Shown: positions 39,477 through 48,964 of the stretch, one piece after another | Layout: each line of letters opens with the position of its first letter | How positions within the stretch are numbered: the stretch's first letter is position 1 | Assembly: GCA_965221765.1 (NCBI GenBank) | Contig: OZ244911.1 | Span: forward strand, 372,001 to 436,000 | Length of the DNA stretch: 64,000 nt | Origin: Bin25 sp965221765 | GTDB taxonomy: Bacteria > Bacteroidota > Bacteroidia > Flavobacteriales > Flavobacteriaceae | Direction: 5' to 3' | Notes under the pieces: generated by a model | What the model was told of the DNA's origin: nothing | What the model saw: the letters and a program-made list of their open reading frames with translations, nothing else | Database searches by the model: none | Program-made: the position numbers and the translations under genes

Positions 39477-41411
39477 ATGATAAAATATTATATACCCATC
39501 TTGTTGATATTTTTATTTGCCATACGATTAAATGCCAAAAATATCCATGTGAAAACTGTGGATGAATTACAAGCCACTATTTTAATCGCAAAAGCTGGAG
39601 ATCGTATTATTTTGGAGGATGGCAATTATTCAGATAAGGTATTTTATCTAAGAAATGATGGGGGAAAAGGACAACCTATAACCATTGAAGCTAAAAATCC
39701 AGGGAAGGCCATATTTTCAGGTAAGTCGGGATTCTATATTTATGGAAGTCATTGGATTATAAAAGGGCTATTCTTTAAGGATGGTCAACATACTGATGAA
39801 TTGTATACCATTACTCATCCCGCTCAATACAATATTTTTGTTATTTACGGAGATTATATTCGTATTACCGAATGTGCAATTCATAACTTTTTCCCCCATG
39901 AGGTTAAAAGAGGAAGATATATTTCTTCAGAATTTGGTCCTAAGGGATTTCCTCAGCACATAAGAATAGACCATTGCAGTTTTATTTCTGATGAAAGAAT
40001 TGAGAATGGACAGTTCATCGCTATCAATAACTCGTTTCCCATTCGTTTATTTTTCAAGCATAATAGCAAACGAGCCAAATTCTTTGAAAGAGATAATGAT
40101 TATATTGATATTTTAAAACATTATCCCGATGCCATTGCTGATGCAGGGCAGCCGTTGTATGCACGTTTAGATCATAATTATTTTGGTATTTATGGAGGTT
40201 CGATTACAAGATGGGGACACTTTGGGGACGCGTTTGATTTAAGTAACCTTCTATCTGAATTTGAAAAATATAAAACCTTAAAACCTAGCCCGAATCTAAT
40301 CGACAAAAAATATATTGATTCTTTTGAGACTTGGAACGATGCATTAAACTTAATCCCAGAAAAATATCGAAAGAAATATCGCGCTTGGGGAGGGGTTATT
40401 TTTGACAATAATTTAGTTGAAGGTCAACGCGTCGGAGACGCAGAACGCATTTGTAGTAAGGTTGGGCAAAATATATACTATAACAATACTTTTTATAATG
40501 ATATAGGACAGCTTAGTTTACGAGGAGGAACGCAAGAGGTGATTATTGATAATTACTTTTTGTCAGATTTATCTTTTACAGAATCTGTAACTGGTAGAAT
40601 TGTAGGTTGGGGACAATTACATACAGTGGTTGGTAATTATTTTAGAGTGAACAAAAAAGCGGGTCTTGCCATGACGTCTGGTCGTGATGGACGAGACACG
40701 GGACATGATACTTTTGCCCATGGAATTATTGCCTATAATACTTTTGAAATTCTTGCTCCAGATGCATTTTCATTGGATTTAAGAAGTAAATACGATAGAA
40801 GACAAACATTGAAAACAGAAAATTCAGAGTTTGCTTACACTACTATTTATGGAAATATTTTTAAAGGCAATACGTTTATTCATACCAATCCAAATAAGGA
40901 TGAGAGTTACCAATTTAAATATTTGTATGATGTAATGATTGAAGAGAATATTTGGGAAAACAATTATTCTATTGGCGCCCATTTGGCTAGACGATATAAA
41001 ACAAACCCCCAATGGCATTTTATGACTCCTGAGCAACTGCGTTCGATTGAAAAAACAGAATTGACAAGTGAAATTATTAAAACTTTTCCAGGTATAGAAG
41101 CCATCGATTCATCAATAATTTCAAAAAATAAGGCAGGTTTCTATACAAACCTTGATGTGGAAAGAAAAACACTAAGAATTAAAAATTTACCAACTTTTCC
41201 ACTTAGTATTTCTGAACTTTGTCAAGGAAAGTTAGTGCCAATTAAATTTAAAGGATACTTGTTGCCTGGAGTAGAAGATATAGATTTATCTGATTTTAAA
41301 AAATCTTATGATGCTAACCGTCCTCTTAAATATGATGAAGTTGGGCCAAAATGGTTGATAGGTACGCTTTCTAAAATTGGACCTGAAATCAGGAATTCAG
41401 GTATCAAATAG
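39477..41411 (+). CDS. Polysaccharide lyase family 6 (alginate/chondroitinase-B type)
   Basis: A 644-residue secreted parallel beta-helix protein: signal peptide about 1-20 (ending LNAKN), then PL6 text throughout (LEDGNYSDKVFYLRN, IRIDHCSF, DHNYFGIYGG). The catalytic region reads GDAERICSKVGQNIYYNNTF then GQLSLRGG, giving the Lys (K328) and Arg (R349) of PL6 enzymes; the usual H after the Arg is G. Family members cut alginate or dermatan-type polymers by beta-elimination, with Ca2+ often involved. It is not flanked by other alginate genes, so the substrate is open. Intact. Confidence 0.85.
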   Translation: MIKYYIPILLIFLFAIRLNAKNIHVKTVDELQATILIAKAGDRIILEDGNYSDKVFYLRNDGGKGQPITIEAKNPGKAIFSGKSGFYIYGSHWIIKGLFFKDGQHTDELYTITHPAQYNIFVIYGDYIRITECAIHNFFPHEVKRGRYISSEFGPKGFPQHIRIDHCSFISDERIENGQFIAINNSFPIRLFFKHNSKRAKFFERDNDYIDILKHYPDAIADAGQPLYARLDHNYFGIYGGSITRWGHFGDAFDLSNLLSEFEKYKTLKPSPNLIDKKYIDSFETWNDALNLIPEKYRKKYRAWGGVIFDNNLVEGQRVGDAERICSKVGQNIYYNNTFYNDIGQLSLRGGTQEVIIDNYFLSDLSFTESVTGRIVGWGQLHTVVGNYFRVNKKAGLAMTSGRDGRDTGHDTFAHGIIAYNTFEILAPDAFSLDLRSKYDRRQTLKTENSEFAYTTIYGNIFKGNTFIHTNPNKDESYQFKYLYDVMIEENIWENNYSIGAHLARRYKTNPQWHFMTPEQLRSIEKTELTSEIIKTFPGIEAIDSSIISKNKAGFYTNLDVERKTLRIKNLPTFPLSISELCQGKLVPIKFKGYLLPGVEDIDLSDFKKSYDANRPLKYDEVGPKWLIGTLSKIGPEIRNSGIK

Positions 41412-41692
41412 AAAATCAATTTGATGCTCCTCGTCTTTAAACCAAAATTATTGCAATTGAAGTCGGATATTTTTTAATTTCTACGGTTTTTTATGAGGTC
41501 CATTTGTTGGATTCCCCAAAAGGGTTATTCTTGACAAAGTTCGGTTGAGACTAATCTGGATTTGTCCCATATATTGAAGGTTTAGAAAATGATTGTATTC
41601 ATTTCACCGATGAAAATGAGATGAATTTTCAATACAAGTGTTCCTCTCTGGAGATTTTTGATTGATAAAAGTTATTAAAAACTTTGGGAGAA

Positions 41693-42490
41693 CTAAAGTT
41701 TTCTAATCCAAATATTTCTAAAACTCACTAGATCACCATGATCTTGAAGGTAAAGTTTACGATCTAAGCGTGTTTCACTACCATCACCAGGCATTTGATC
41801 TCGTCCCGATTTAGGGGTTCCGATGTATTCAGTAGTTCCTAAAAGTTTGATGTTATTTTGAACCAAAACACCATTATGAAAAACGGTCATTCGTCCATTG
41901 GTTTTTAGATTACCGTCAGAATCAAAAGTGGGCTCTATAAAAATGATTTCATAAACCTGCCATTCTTGGGGAGACTTGGTAGCATTAACTAGAGGGATGT
42001 ATTGTTTGTAAACGGATGCAGCTTGACCATTTGAATAAGTTTGATTGTTATAACTATCAAGAATTTGGACTTCGTATCGACGTTGGAAAAACACGCCACT
42101 GTTGCCCCGACCTTGACCTTCTCCTTTGACAATTTGAGGAGCTTTCCATTCTAAGTGTAATTGAATTGAACCATGATTATCGATGGTTTCAATTCCTCCA
42201 GTTCCTGGTTTAACAGTCATAGAGCCATCATCATTCATCGTCCATAATGCGGGACTCCCATCTCCTTTTGCACTTTGCCATTTCGATAAATCCGTTCCAT
42301 CGAAAAGAATAATGGCATCACTAGGAATATTATTTTCATTAAATGATACCATAGCCGGTATGGGTTGCCAAACTTCTGTTTCTCGAGGATCTGATAATTC
42401 TTTTTTTTGAGCTGTATTGATTCCCAACCCAATCGAAAACAAAAAAAATAGAGAAAGCATAAATTGTTCAAGAGATTTGTGGTAATTCAT
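41693..42490 (-). CDS. DUF1080 (3-keto-disaccharide hydrolase-like) secreted protein
   Basis: I start at the ATG at 42488-42490, which gives a clean signal peptide (LSLFFLFSIGLGI); the frame itself is open to 42580. The mature part is a concanavalin-like beta-sandwich of the DUF1080 family: ILFDGTDLSKWQSAKGDGSP, VKPGTGGIET, LHLEWKAP, GRGNSGVFFQRRYEVQILDS, and WIRKL at the end. Some members act on 3-keto-glycosides; many are unassigned. It faces the PL6 gene tail to tail with about 280 bases between them. Confidence 0.8.
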   Translation of the reverse strand: MNYHKSLEQFMLSLFFLFSIGLGINTAQKKELSDPRETEVWQPIPAMVSFNENNIPSDAIILFDGTDLSKWQSAKGDGSPALWTMNDDGSMTVKPGTGGIETIDNHGSIQLHLEWKAPQIVKGEGQGRGNSGVFFQRRYEVQILDSYNNQTYSNGQAASVYKQYIPLVNATKSPQEWQVYEIIFIEPTFDSDGNLKTNGRMTVFHNGVLVQNNIKLLGTTEYIGTPKSGRDQMPGDGSETRLDRKLYLQDHGDLVSFRNIWIRKL

Positions 42491-42580
42491 AACCATATAT
42501 AATAGTGATTTGAAAAGATTTTTTGTTAACATAATTATCTGTAAATTCCACTTTTCGTGGACTATATACTTAAGTGCCAA

Positions 42581-42983
42581 AAGGCGGGTACTTTCATGAA
42601 GTGATTTTCGTTTGTTATTATATTATACCCTCATTATTAGTTTTTTCATAGTTGAATAGGCTAGTTTTGTTGGTGATATTTTTTTGTTAGTATTTTGGGG
42701 ATTTCCCTAGTGGCTAATCTTATAATAAACATCCTAATAAAACTTTTTCTTTATTTAAAATCTATATCCTCAACTAAATGCTGAAAATATTTTTTGCTTT
42801 TTTAAGCCACATTTATTTTTCAATTCTAAAACTTGTCGAAAAGCTATTTTCACTAACTTTTTTTGAGTGGTATTAATACACATCTCCGCTCTGTTCGATG
42901 GATAGTCGTAGGATTTGATACTTTTAAAAGTATTCTTAATGAAAGTAAAACAAAATAAAGATAAGAAAACAGAAATTGATTCT
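42581..42983. other. Intergenic, contains a 16-bp palindrome
   Basis: No gene recognised. ATACTTTTAAAAGTAT at 42918-42933 is a perfect palindrome about 50 bases beyond the end of the restriction gene remnant; it could be an operator or chance in AT-rich DNA. Confidence 0.3.
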
Positions 42984-43600
42984 TTAGTTGGGAGTAATTA
43001 ATAAGCCATTATTGATAGGGGGTATGCTGGCAGCTTTAGTATACTCTCTTTGTGTAATTTCTGCAATGACTGTTGTATACTCTTCTTCGGTCGCCACTAT
43101 AAAATGGTCAATTGTTCGGGGTGCTTGTTCTTTTTTTCATCTGCCTTACTCACTTTTTCAAGTGTAATCAAGAAATTAGTAGATTGACTATATACCTGCT
43201 TAAGAGCAGCGCCTTCATGTGCTGCTTGCTTCCACCGATCACGAGCTTTGGTTTTGCACGATATAGAAATAGGGTATTTTCTGTGGTATAAGAACCAATC
43301 AAAAACAGCTAAGGGAACGTGCTCTATAACGGCTTGATAATACATATGTTGAACACCATTCATTGCGAGGGTTTCCCCAATTACATACTCGAAATAAAGA
43401 CCATGTGTTGATCTATCGGGTTTTTTTGCTAAAGTGAAAACATAACTGTGATAAATTTCCATCATTTTACTTACAAATACATGAGGCTTTAAGTCATCCT
43501 CTTTTAAGGTGCCAAGTAGATCTAAATAAATCTTTTTAGCTTTGGTATTATTTAAACAATGGGCTATACGAGACTTCAAATTGAACTTTTCTACGATAAA
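42984..43600 (-). pseudogene. Type II restriction endonuclease-like partner, frameshifted
   Basis: A gene overlapping the end of the methylase. The long frame gives helical text and a likely nuclease core with LAVFDWFLYHRKYPISISCKT and K-A-R-D-R-W-K-Q (a possible PD-(D/E)xK site: D in FDWF, S-C-K-T-K). At about 43110 a one-base loss moves the frame; reading on gives IDHFIVATEEEYTTVI and a normal end at TAA 42984-42986. Restoring A (CAA-ATT) makes it continuous. The start is uncertain because the first ATG (43651) lies inside the methylase. Target unknown. Called a nuclease mainly by position beside the methylase. Confidence 0.55.
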
Positions 43601-44357
43601 ACATTTTTTGATATTCAGGTGAAATATCATTAAGCAAATAAGGCAATTCAAGATTGATTGCCGCTAAACCGATGGTGCCACTGCCTGCAAATGGATCTGC
43701 AATCAACCCATTGGCAAGTTTCGCCATTCTTGTGGCTATTTCAAGAGGAAAAGGAGCTGGATGTGGATTTTTAAATTCAGGATTAATCCGCCACACATCT
43801 CCCCAATATCTCATCTCTGCAACGTACTTTTTAGGAAGTCTCCAGTTTTTACCTGCGATTACATAAATCAGTTCATAAATTGGTGGAAGCATTGAAGGGC
43901 GTTTTCCTCCCTGATTATGAGTACTTCCTCGATTCCAGATGATAGTTTGTCTAATAGGAAAACCTTCAATAATTCGTTCACGCCGATCTTCCTGCAAATT
44001 CTTAATTTTTCTCCCTATGTTATACAAAATAACGCCATCATCCCCTATACAATCCATTGCGGCAAATAACATCTCTCGTTGCCAAGAGATGTACTTATCC
44101 TCCGGTAAATTATCTTCAAAATGGGAGTAATTATCAGTCATTAATTTACTATTCTTCCAATTTGAACCAGGTTTTTTTCCACGCCCATTAAAAGCTTTAT
44201 TGTAAGGCGGTGAAGTTGCAATCCCCTTTACCGGTAAATCTTTTATTCTTTTCAGAAAATCAATAACATCTCCAACAGAATAAGTGTTAAGAGGAATACC
44301 CACTCCATTGTACTCTTTTTGTCGTTTATTAATCGTTTCTTGTTGAATAATCTCCAC
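43548..44357 (-). CDS. Site-specific DNA methyltransferase (beta class, N4C/N6A)
   Basis: A 269-residue amino-methyltransferase. The catalytic motif T-S-P-P-Y (residues 48-52) comes before the AdoMet-binding DPFAGSG (221-227), which is the permuted beta-class order. SPPY is typical of N4-cytosine enzymes, though N6A cannot be excluded. It modifies host DNA against its own restriction enzyme. The downstream gene overlaps it and is frameshifted, so the methylase is probably an orphan now. Complete, start ATG. Confidence 0.85.
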   Translation of the reverse strand: MEIIQQETINKRQKEYNGVGIPLNTYSVGDVIDFLKRIKDLPVKGIATSPPYNKAFNGRGKKPGSNWKNSKLMTDNYSHFEDNLPEDKYISWQREMLFAAMDCIGDDGVILYNIGRKIKNLQEDRRERIIEGFPIRQTIIWNRGSTHNQGGKRPSMLPPIYELIYVIAGKNWRLPKKYVAEMRYWGDVWRINPEFKNPHPAPFPLEIATRMAKLANGLIADPFAGSGTIGLAAINLELPYLLNDISPEYQKMFYRRKVQFEVSYSPLFK

Positions 44358-44567
44358 GATTGTTTCCTATAGATTTTTTATTAATTGAATATTTAATGGT
44401 GGTTTACTCTTGGCCCCCTTGATAAACCATTATGTTGAATCAATTTCGTATCGGTTAAAATATTAGCCGGCATTGCATGTATCATAAACCCCATAGCTCC
44501 AACGTATGAATACATCATATATTCAATTAAAGTTAATTACAAAGGTATAGCACTCTCGTTGTAAAAT

Positions 44568-44870
44568 CTAATTATTTAGCAATGAGGGATATAAGCCCTT
44601 TTTAAAATACTTATTGTTCACTTTCAGCTTGCCGATGAAGGCATCAAGGGTTTCTGTCAATGATTCTGTTTTATCGATATTAGATTTTATGGCCTTTTTC
44701 TCAAACCATGTTACCATATAAACCAAACCCGTGCGCTTCCATTTAGAAATCATGATAGTAGACACTTGATAGTGGACAGACATTTCTGTTGAAGTCCTGC
44801 GTTCTCGAATCGCATCGCGATAGCCACCGTAGTTTTGAATTTTGAAGGTGTTTTCGACCTGCTGATATGT
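44568..44870 (-). pseudogene. IS3-family OrfA remnant
   Basis: The frame at 44783-44568 contains HYQVSTIMISKWKR (helix-turn-helix of OrfA) and FEKKAIKSNIDKTE, then FIGKLKVNNKYFKKG, matching the leucine-zipper tail of IS3 OrfA (I-G-Q-L-K-V-E-x-x-x-L-K-K). Upstream bases to about 44870 give the expected FKTTVA and RERRTSTEM with a frame change. No OrfB is visible to its left; only the methylase follows. Confidence 0.6.
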
Positions 44871-45136
44871 TACGTATTTTTAGCGATGGATACCAACCTA
44901 AATTTAACTGATTTAGTGGTCTAAAAATTGCGGAGACCTACAGCTTAGACATCATCATCTAAAATATTTTTTGATTTAAACTTCATGATTTGTTATGCTT
45001 GAAATCAAGAAGCCTTAAAATATTCTGAATTAAAATCATCATAGTAGGAATTAAATTAAAATATCATCCGCATTTAAATGCAGGTCGATAAGAATAAAGT
45101 TATTTCGTAATTTTCCAAATATTCTAAACTAAATTC

Positions 45137-46450
45137 ATGAAAAATTCTCCATTGGTCTCTAAAAAAATTCTCTTACCCTTTGTGCTAGTGACAACTATGT
45201 TTGCTCTTTGGGGATTTGCCAATGACATCACCAATCCAATGGTTTCGTCATTTAAAAAAGTTCTTGAGCTAAGTAATACACAAGCATCTTGGGTGCAAGC
45301 AGCATTTTATGGAGGATATTTTACGATGGCCTTACCAGCAGCTTATGTCGTAAGAAAGTATTCTTATAAAAAAGGATTGATAGTTGGACTGTTATTGTAT
45401 TCGCTAGGGGCATTACTATTTTTTCCTGCCACCATGACTGAAAGCTATGGCTTTTTTTTATTGGCTCTCTATATTTTAACATTTGGCCTTGCTTTTTTAG
45501 AAACCACTGCCAATCCCTTTATAATGGCAATGGGGCCAGAAAAAACAGCCACTCAGAGATTAAATTTGGCTCAATCATTTAATCCTCTTGGAGCTTTATC
45601 AGGATTATTTGTTGCTCAAACTTTTATCCTAGGAGCATTGCAATCAGATGATTTAGACTCAAGTGGTCAAAGTATTTATGAAAATCTAACTGAAACTGCT
45701 AAAGCAGCCATACGAACTGCAGATTTAGAAGTCATCAGAAATCCATATGTGGCACTCGGTATTTTTGTCTTGATTATGCTTTTTGTAGTTTCAATAGTTA
45801 AAATGCCTGAAAGAAAAGAGCAGAGATTATCCACAAATATGGCCATATCCATTAGGAGGATATTCAAAAAAGAGAGATTCCTCGGAGGAGTCATTGCTCA
45901 AATGTTTTATGTAGGAGCTCAAATCATGTGTTGGACATATATTTATCATTACGCTGAAAATCTTGGTATCGATAATCGAACAGCGGTTAACTATGCTTAT
46001 GTTGCCCTGGGTATATTTTTGTTGGGACGATTTATGTGTACCTATCTTTTGAAATTCATCAATTCTGGCAGGTTATTGATGCTATTGAGCTTTTTGGCAA
46101 CTTTCTTTTGTTTGGGAACCATATTTATTGAAGGAATATATGGTCTTTATTCATTGGTAATGGTTTCATTTTGCATGTCGTTGATGTTTCCTACAATTTA
46201 TGGTATAGCATTACATGGTCTGGGAGATGATGCTAAAACAGGTTCAGCCTTTTTGGTGATGGCTATTGTAGGAGGGGCTTTTATGCCAGTTTTACAAGGG
46301 AAGATCCTTGATGTAGGAGGTTCGGGGTATGCCGATAATATTATTTTAGGAGTTCCTGAGGTCAACTTTTCATTTATTCTTCCTCTGTTTTGCTTTTTGG
46401 TCGTCGCAATTTATGGGTTTCGATCCATCCGTTACAGTTCTACCAAATAG
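45137..46450 (+). CDS. fucP: L-fucose:H+ symporter
   Basis: A 437-residue major facilitator of the FucP family with 12 membrane helices. The conserved start FALWGFANDITNPMV, then FLETTANPFIMAMGP and NLAQSFNPLGALSG are the FucP signature. It imports L-fucose or a related sugar with protons through the inner membrane. It heads a plus-strand row with the mutarotase and FAH-family gene, so the three probably make a fucose-uptake and catabolic unit, and a GH29 fucosidase lies 3.4 kb beyond. Some relatives transport other hexoses. Intact. Confidence 0.9.
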   Translation: MKNSPLVSKKILLPFVLVTTMFALWGFANDITNPMVSSFKKVLELSNTQASWVQAAFYGGYFTMALPAAYVVRKYSYKKGLIVGLLLYSLGALLFFPATMTESYGFFLLALYILTFGLAFLETTANPFIMAMGPEKTATQRLNLAQSFNPLGALSGLFVAQTFILGALQSDDLDSSGQSIYENLTETAKAAIRTADLEVIRNPYVALGIFVLIMLFVVSIVKMPERKEQRLSTNMAISIRRIFKKERFLGGVIAQMFYVGAQIMCWTYIYHYAENLGIDNRTAVNYAYVALGIFLLGRFMCTYLLKFINSGRLLMLLSFLATFFCLGTIFIEGIYGLYSLVMVSFCMSLMFPTIYGIALHGLGDDAKTGSAFLVMAIVGGAFMPVLQGKILDVGGSGYADNIILGVPEVNFSFILPLFCFLVVAIYGFRSIRYSSTK

Positions 46451-46537
46451 TCTGAACTATACTTTTTTATATTCCAATGGCGACTAGAGTATTGAAAAAT
46501 AAGTTTTTATATCAACCGAATTAATACCTATAAATAC

Positions 46538-46867
46538 ATGAAAAACTATGCACTTGCAGTCGATATGCCCAATGATCCACAACTCATTGAAGAGTATATC
46601 GAATATCATAAAAATGTATGGCCTGAAATATTAAAAAGTATTCGAGATTCTGGGATAACCAACATGAAAATTTATCATATTGGAAATCGACTTTACATGC
46701 ATATAACAGTCAATGAAAATTTTAACTTTGAACAAAAGAATAAGATGGATTTAGCAAATCCGATCGTTCAAAAATGGGAAAAACTAATGAGTCAATTTCA
46801 AATACCCATCCCCTGGGCAAAACCAGGACAAAAATGGACTCCGCTACAATTAATTTTTGATTATTAA
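46538..46867 (+). CDS. L-rhamnose/L-fucose mutarotase family
   Basis: A 109-residue protein of the RhaM-like mutarotase family (EYHKNVWPEILKSI with His24 and W28-P-E30, then NMKIYHIGNRLYMHI). It interconverts alpha and beta anomers of 6-deoxy sugars in the cytoplasm. In a fucP operon the substrate is most likely L-fucose. It lies 87 bases after fucP and 12 bases before the next gene. Intact. Confidence 0.85.
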   Translation: MKNYALAVDMPNDPQLIEEYIEYHKNVWPEILKSIRDSGITNMKIYHIGNRLYMHITVNENFNFEQKNKMDLANPIVQKWEKLMSQFQIPIPWAKPGQKWTPLQLIFDY

Positions 46868-46879
46868 TAGATAACTTCA

Positions 46880-47710
46880 TTGAAACTCTACAAAAGCCCT
46901 CATCATCTGTATTTAGAAATTGATAATCATTGGTTTAAAACTCGAAACATCAACTTCGATACACTAATCAATCGAGAAGAATTGCATCAATATTTAATGG
47001 ACCAATCTAAAAATTGGACTCGTTGTCAACCCCCTAATTTTGAGCACATAGATCCTCCGTTAAATCATCAAGAAATCTGGGCGGCCGGCGTGACTTACAT
47101 GCGCAGTCGTACTGCTCGAATGGATGAATCAAAAGATTCTGGAGCATCGAAGTTTTATGATATGGTGTATTATGCGGATCGTCCAGAATTATTTTATAAA
47201 GGAAATCGGTACCGATGTGTCGGTCATAATCAACCAATAGCCATTAGAAAAGATTCGACATGGAATGTCCCTGAACCCGAATTAACCCTATTTGTTTCTT
47301 CTTCCAAAACAATTGAAGGGTACACTGTTGGTAATGATGTTAGCTCAAGAAGTATCGAGGGTCAAAATCCACTTTATTTACCCCAAGCTAAAGTGTATAA
47401 TCGGAGTTCAAGTTTAGGGCCTTGCTTATACATTCCCAATTCTCCCATATCTCAAAAGACAATTATTAAAATCACGATTACTAGAAAAAATCAAATCATC
47501 TATCAAGAACAGATATCAATTTCAAAAATAAAAAGAGATTTAGTTGAATTGGTTGATTATTTATTTCGGGATCAGAGTTTTCCCAACGGAGTATTTCTTA
47601 TGACGGGTACTTGTATGGTTCCTGATGAAAGTTTTACGCTTAAAATCGATGATCAAGTGGACATACACATCGATGGGATCGGTACGCTCACCAATATGGT
47701 GTCTGTCTAG
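46880..47710 (+). CDS. Fumarylacetoacetate hydrolase-family enzyme (likely fucose pathway)
   Basis: A 276-residue FAH-fold protein. The metal site is E132-P-E134 in VPEPELTLFVS with Asp153 (GYTVGNDVSSR), and the conserved Q-A-K-V-Y-N-R-S-S-S-L-G-P and MTGTCMVP segments follow. Such enzymes cut C-C bonds of, or hydrate, 2-keto acids. In fucose operons they act on 2-keto-3-deoxy-L-fuconate or its oxidised product; that substrate is inferred from neighbours. Start is TTG at 46880, 12 bases after the mutarotase stop; no in-frame ATG fits better. Confidence 0.8.
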   Translation: MKLYKSPHHLYLEIDNHWFKTRNINFDTLINREELHQYLMDQSKNWTRCQPPNFEHIDPPLNHQEIWAAGVTYMRSRTARMDESKDSGASKFYDMVYYADRPELFYKGNRYRCVGHNQPIAIRKDSTWNVPEPELTLFVSSSKTIEGYTVGNDVSSRSIEGQNPLYLPQAKVYNRSSSLGPCLYIPNSPISQKTIIKITITRKNQIIYQEQISISKIKRDLVELVDYLFRDQSFPNGVFLMTGTCMVPDESFTLKIDDQVDIHIDGIGTLTNMVSV

Positions 47711-48104
47711 GATTTAGACAATATCTCATAAAGTATAATAGCCAATCATTCCTAATTAATAATTTCATGCCTAACGGTTAGTCATTAGTCAATACAGAAA
47801 ATTATAACAATTTAAAGGCAAAAGTCTCCAAAGAGTCAAGCCAGCTAAATTTCTGTGGTAATTTTTTTCTTATTGATAGTGATTTTGGCCTTTAATCTGT
47901 GCCTTTATGTTGTGTTTCCTATAGAATTTGACGTTACGGTTTGATTTAAAGAATAGTCACAAGTTATCATCAAAAGTAAAGAAACGGATATTCATTCAGA
48001 AATACAAACTCAATGAACCCTAGCTCTAGATTCATTGAATGACAAGTTATAGGATGACTCAGCTTGGTTTATTAAAAATTTTAGCCTAAAAATCTATTAT
48101 ATTT
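47711..48104. other. Intergenic, nothing recognised
   Basis: About 390 AT-rich bases between the fucose unit and the Bax-inhibitor gene with no frame of note and no clear hairpin. Confidence 0.5.
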
Positions 48105-48112
48105 TATCTTTG
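48105..48112 (+). promoter_or_regulatory. -7 promoter element for the Bax-inhibitor-1 gene
   Basis: TATCTTTG is an exact TAnnTTTG match 21 bases before the ATG, in an AT-rich stretch. Confidence 0.5.
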
Positions 48113-48133
48113 CCTTAAATTAAGTCAAAAAAA

Positions 48134-48877
48134 ATGAGTGCAATTATTACTCAAAAATCGGGAAACCCAATATTTGGTTCAAAAGCGTTTGATAGAACTA
48201 AAAGTTCTGATTTAAACAATACCATGACATTAAGCGGTACTTTAAATAAAATTTTTATGAGTATTGGTTTAATGGTTGCAGTTGGTCTTTTGACCTATCA
48301 ATCCATGACGTTAGGTTGGATTATTGGCACTGCTATTGCTGGTTTTATTGTTGCCATGATTACGGTTTTTAAAAAGCAATGGGCTCCAACGACTGTTCCT
48401 ATCTATGCAATTTTAGAAGGAGCTTTTTTAGGTGGAATCTCTGCAGTTTTTGGAGCAATGTATCAAGGCATTGTTTTTCAAGCCATATTCATCACACTTG
48501 CTATTTTAGTAACGATGCTCATGTTGTATCGCTCAGGAGTCATTAAAGTCACCAATAAATTGAGGCTGGGAATAATGGCGGCTACAGGAGGTGTTTTTCT
48601 GTTTTATTTCGCTAGTTTTATTTTGAGTTTTTTTGGTGTTAATATCAGTGTTTTAGACCCGACTAATGCTTCTATGATGGCCATCGGTATCAATTTAGTG
48701 ATTATTGTGATTGCTGCTCTTAATTTGGTTTTGGATTTTGATTTTATCGATCGAGCATCAAAAGAAAAACTTCCAAAATATATGGAATGGTATGGTGCCT
48801 TTGGACTCCTTGTAACATTAATTTGGCTGTATTTAGAAATTCTTAGACTGCTTGCTCGCCTAAATTCTAGGCAATAG
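48134..48877 (+). CDS. Bax inhibitor-1/YccA-family membrane protein
   Basis: A 247-residue protein with a polar N-terminus (about 1-35) and seven membrane helices. The last helix-loop ends in the family pattern (YGAFGLLVTLIWLYLEILRLL), and the internal FDFIDRASKEKLPKYMEW carries the acidic residues tied to the pH-sensing di-aspartyl gate in BI-1 proteins. Bacterial members such as YccA modulate membrane proteolysis or ion flux. It has its own promoter and is unrelated in function to the fucose genes. Intact. Confidence 0.85.
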   Translation: MSAIITQKSGNPIFGSKAFDRTKSSDLNNTMTLSGTLNKIFMSIGLMVAVGLLTYQSMTLGWIIGTAIAGFIVAMITVFKKQWAPTTVPIYAILEGAFLGGISAVFGAMYQGIVFQAIFITLAILVTMLMLYRSGVIKVTNKLRLGIMAATGGVFLFYFASFILSFFGVNISVLDPTNASMMAIGINLVIIVIAALNLVLDFDFIDRASKEKLPKYMEWYGAFGLLVTLIWLYLEILRLLARLNSRQ

Positions 48878-48964
48878 AAATACTAAATATTAGGATGGGA
48901 CCAATATTATATCGTTTATGAGGTTGAGATTTTCATGTGACTTTTAATCATATCCATCTCATAA

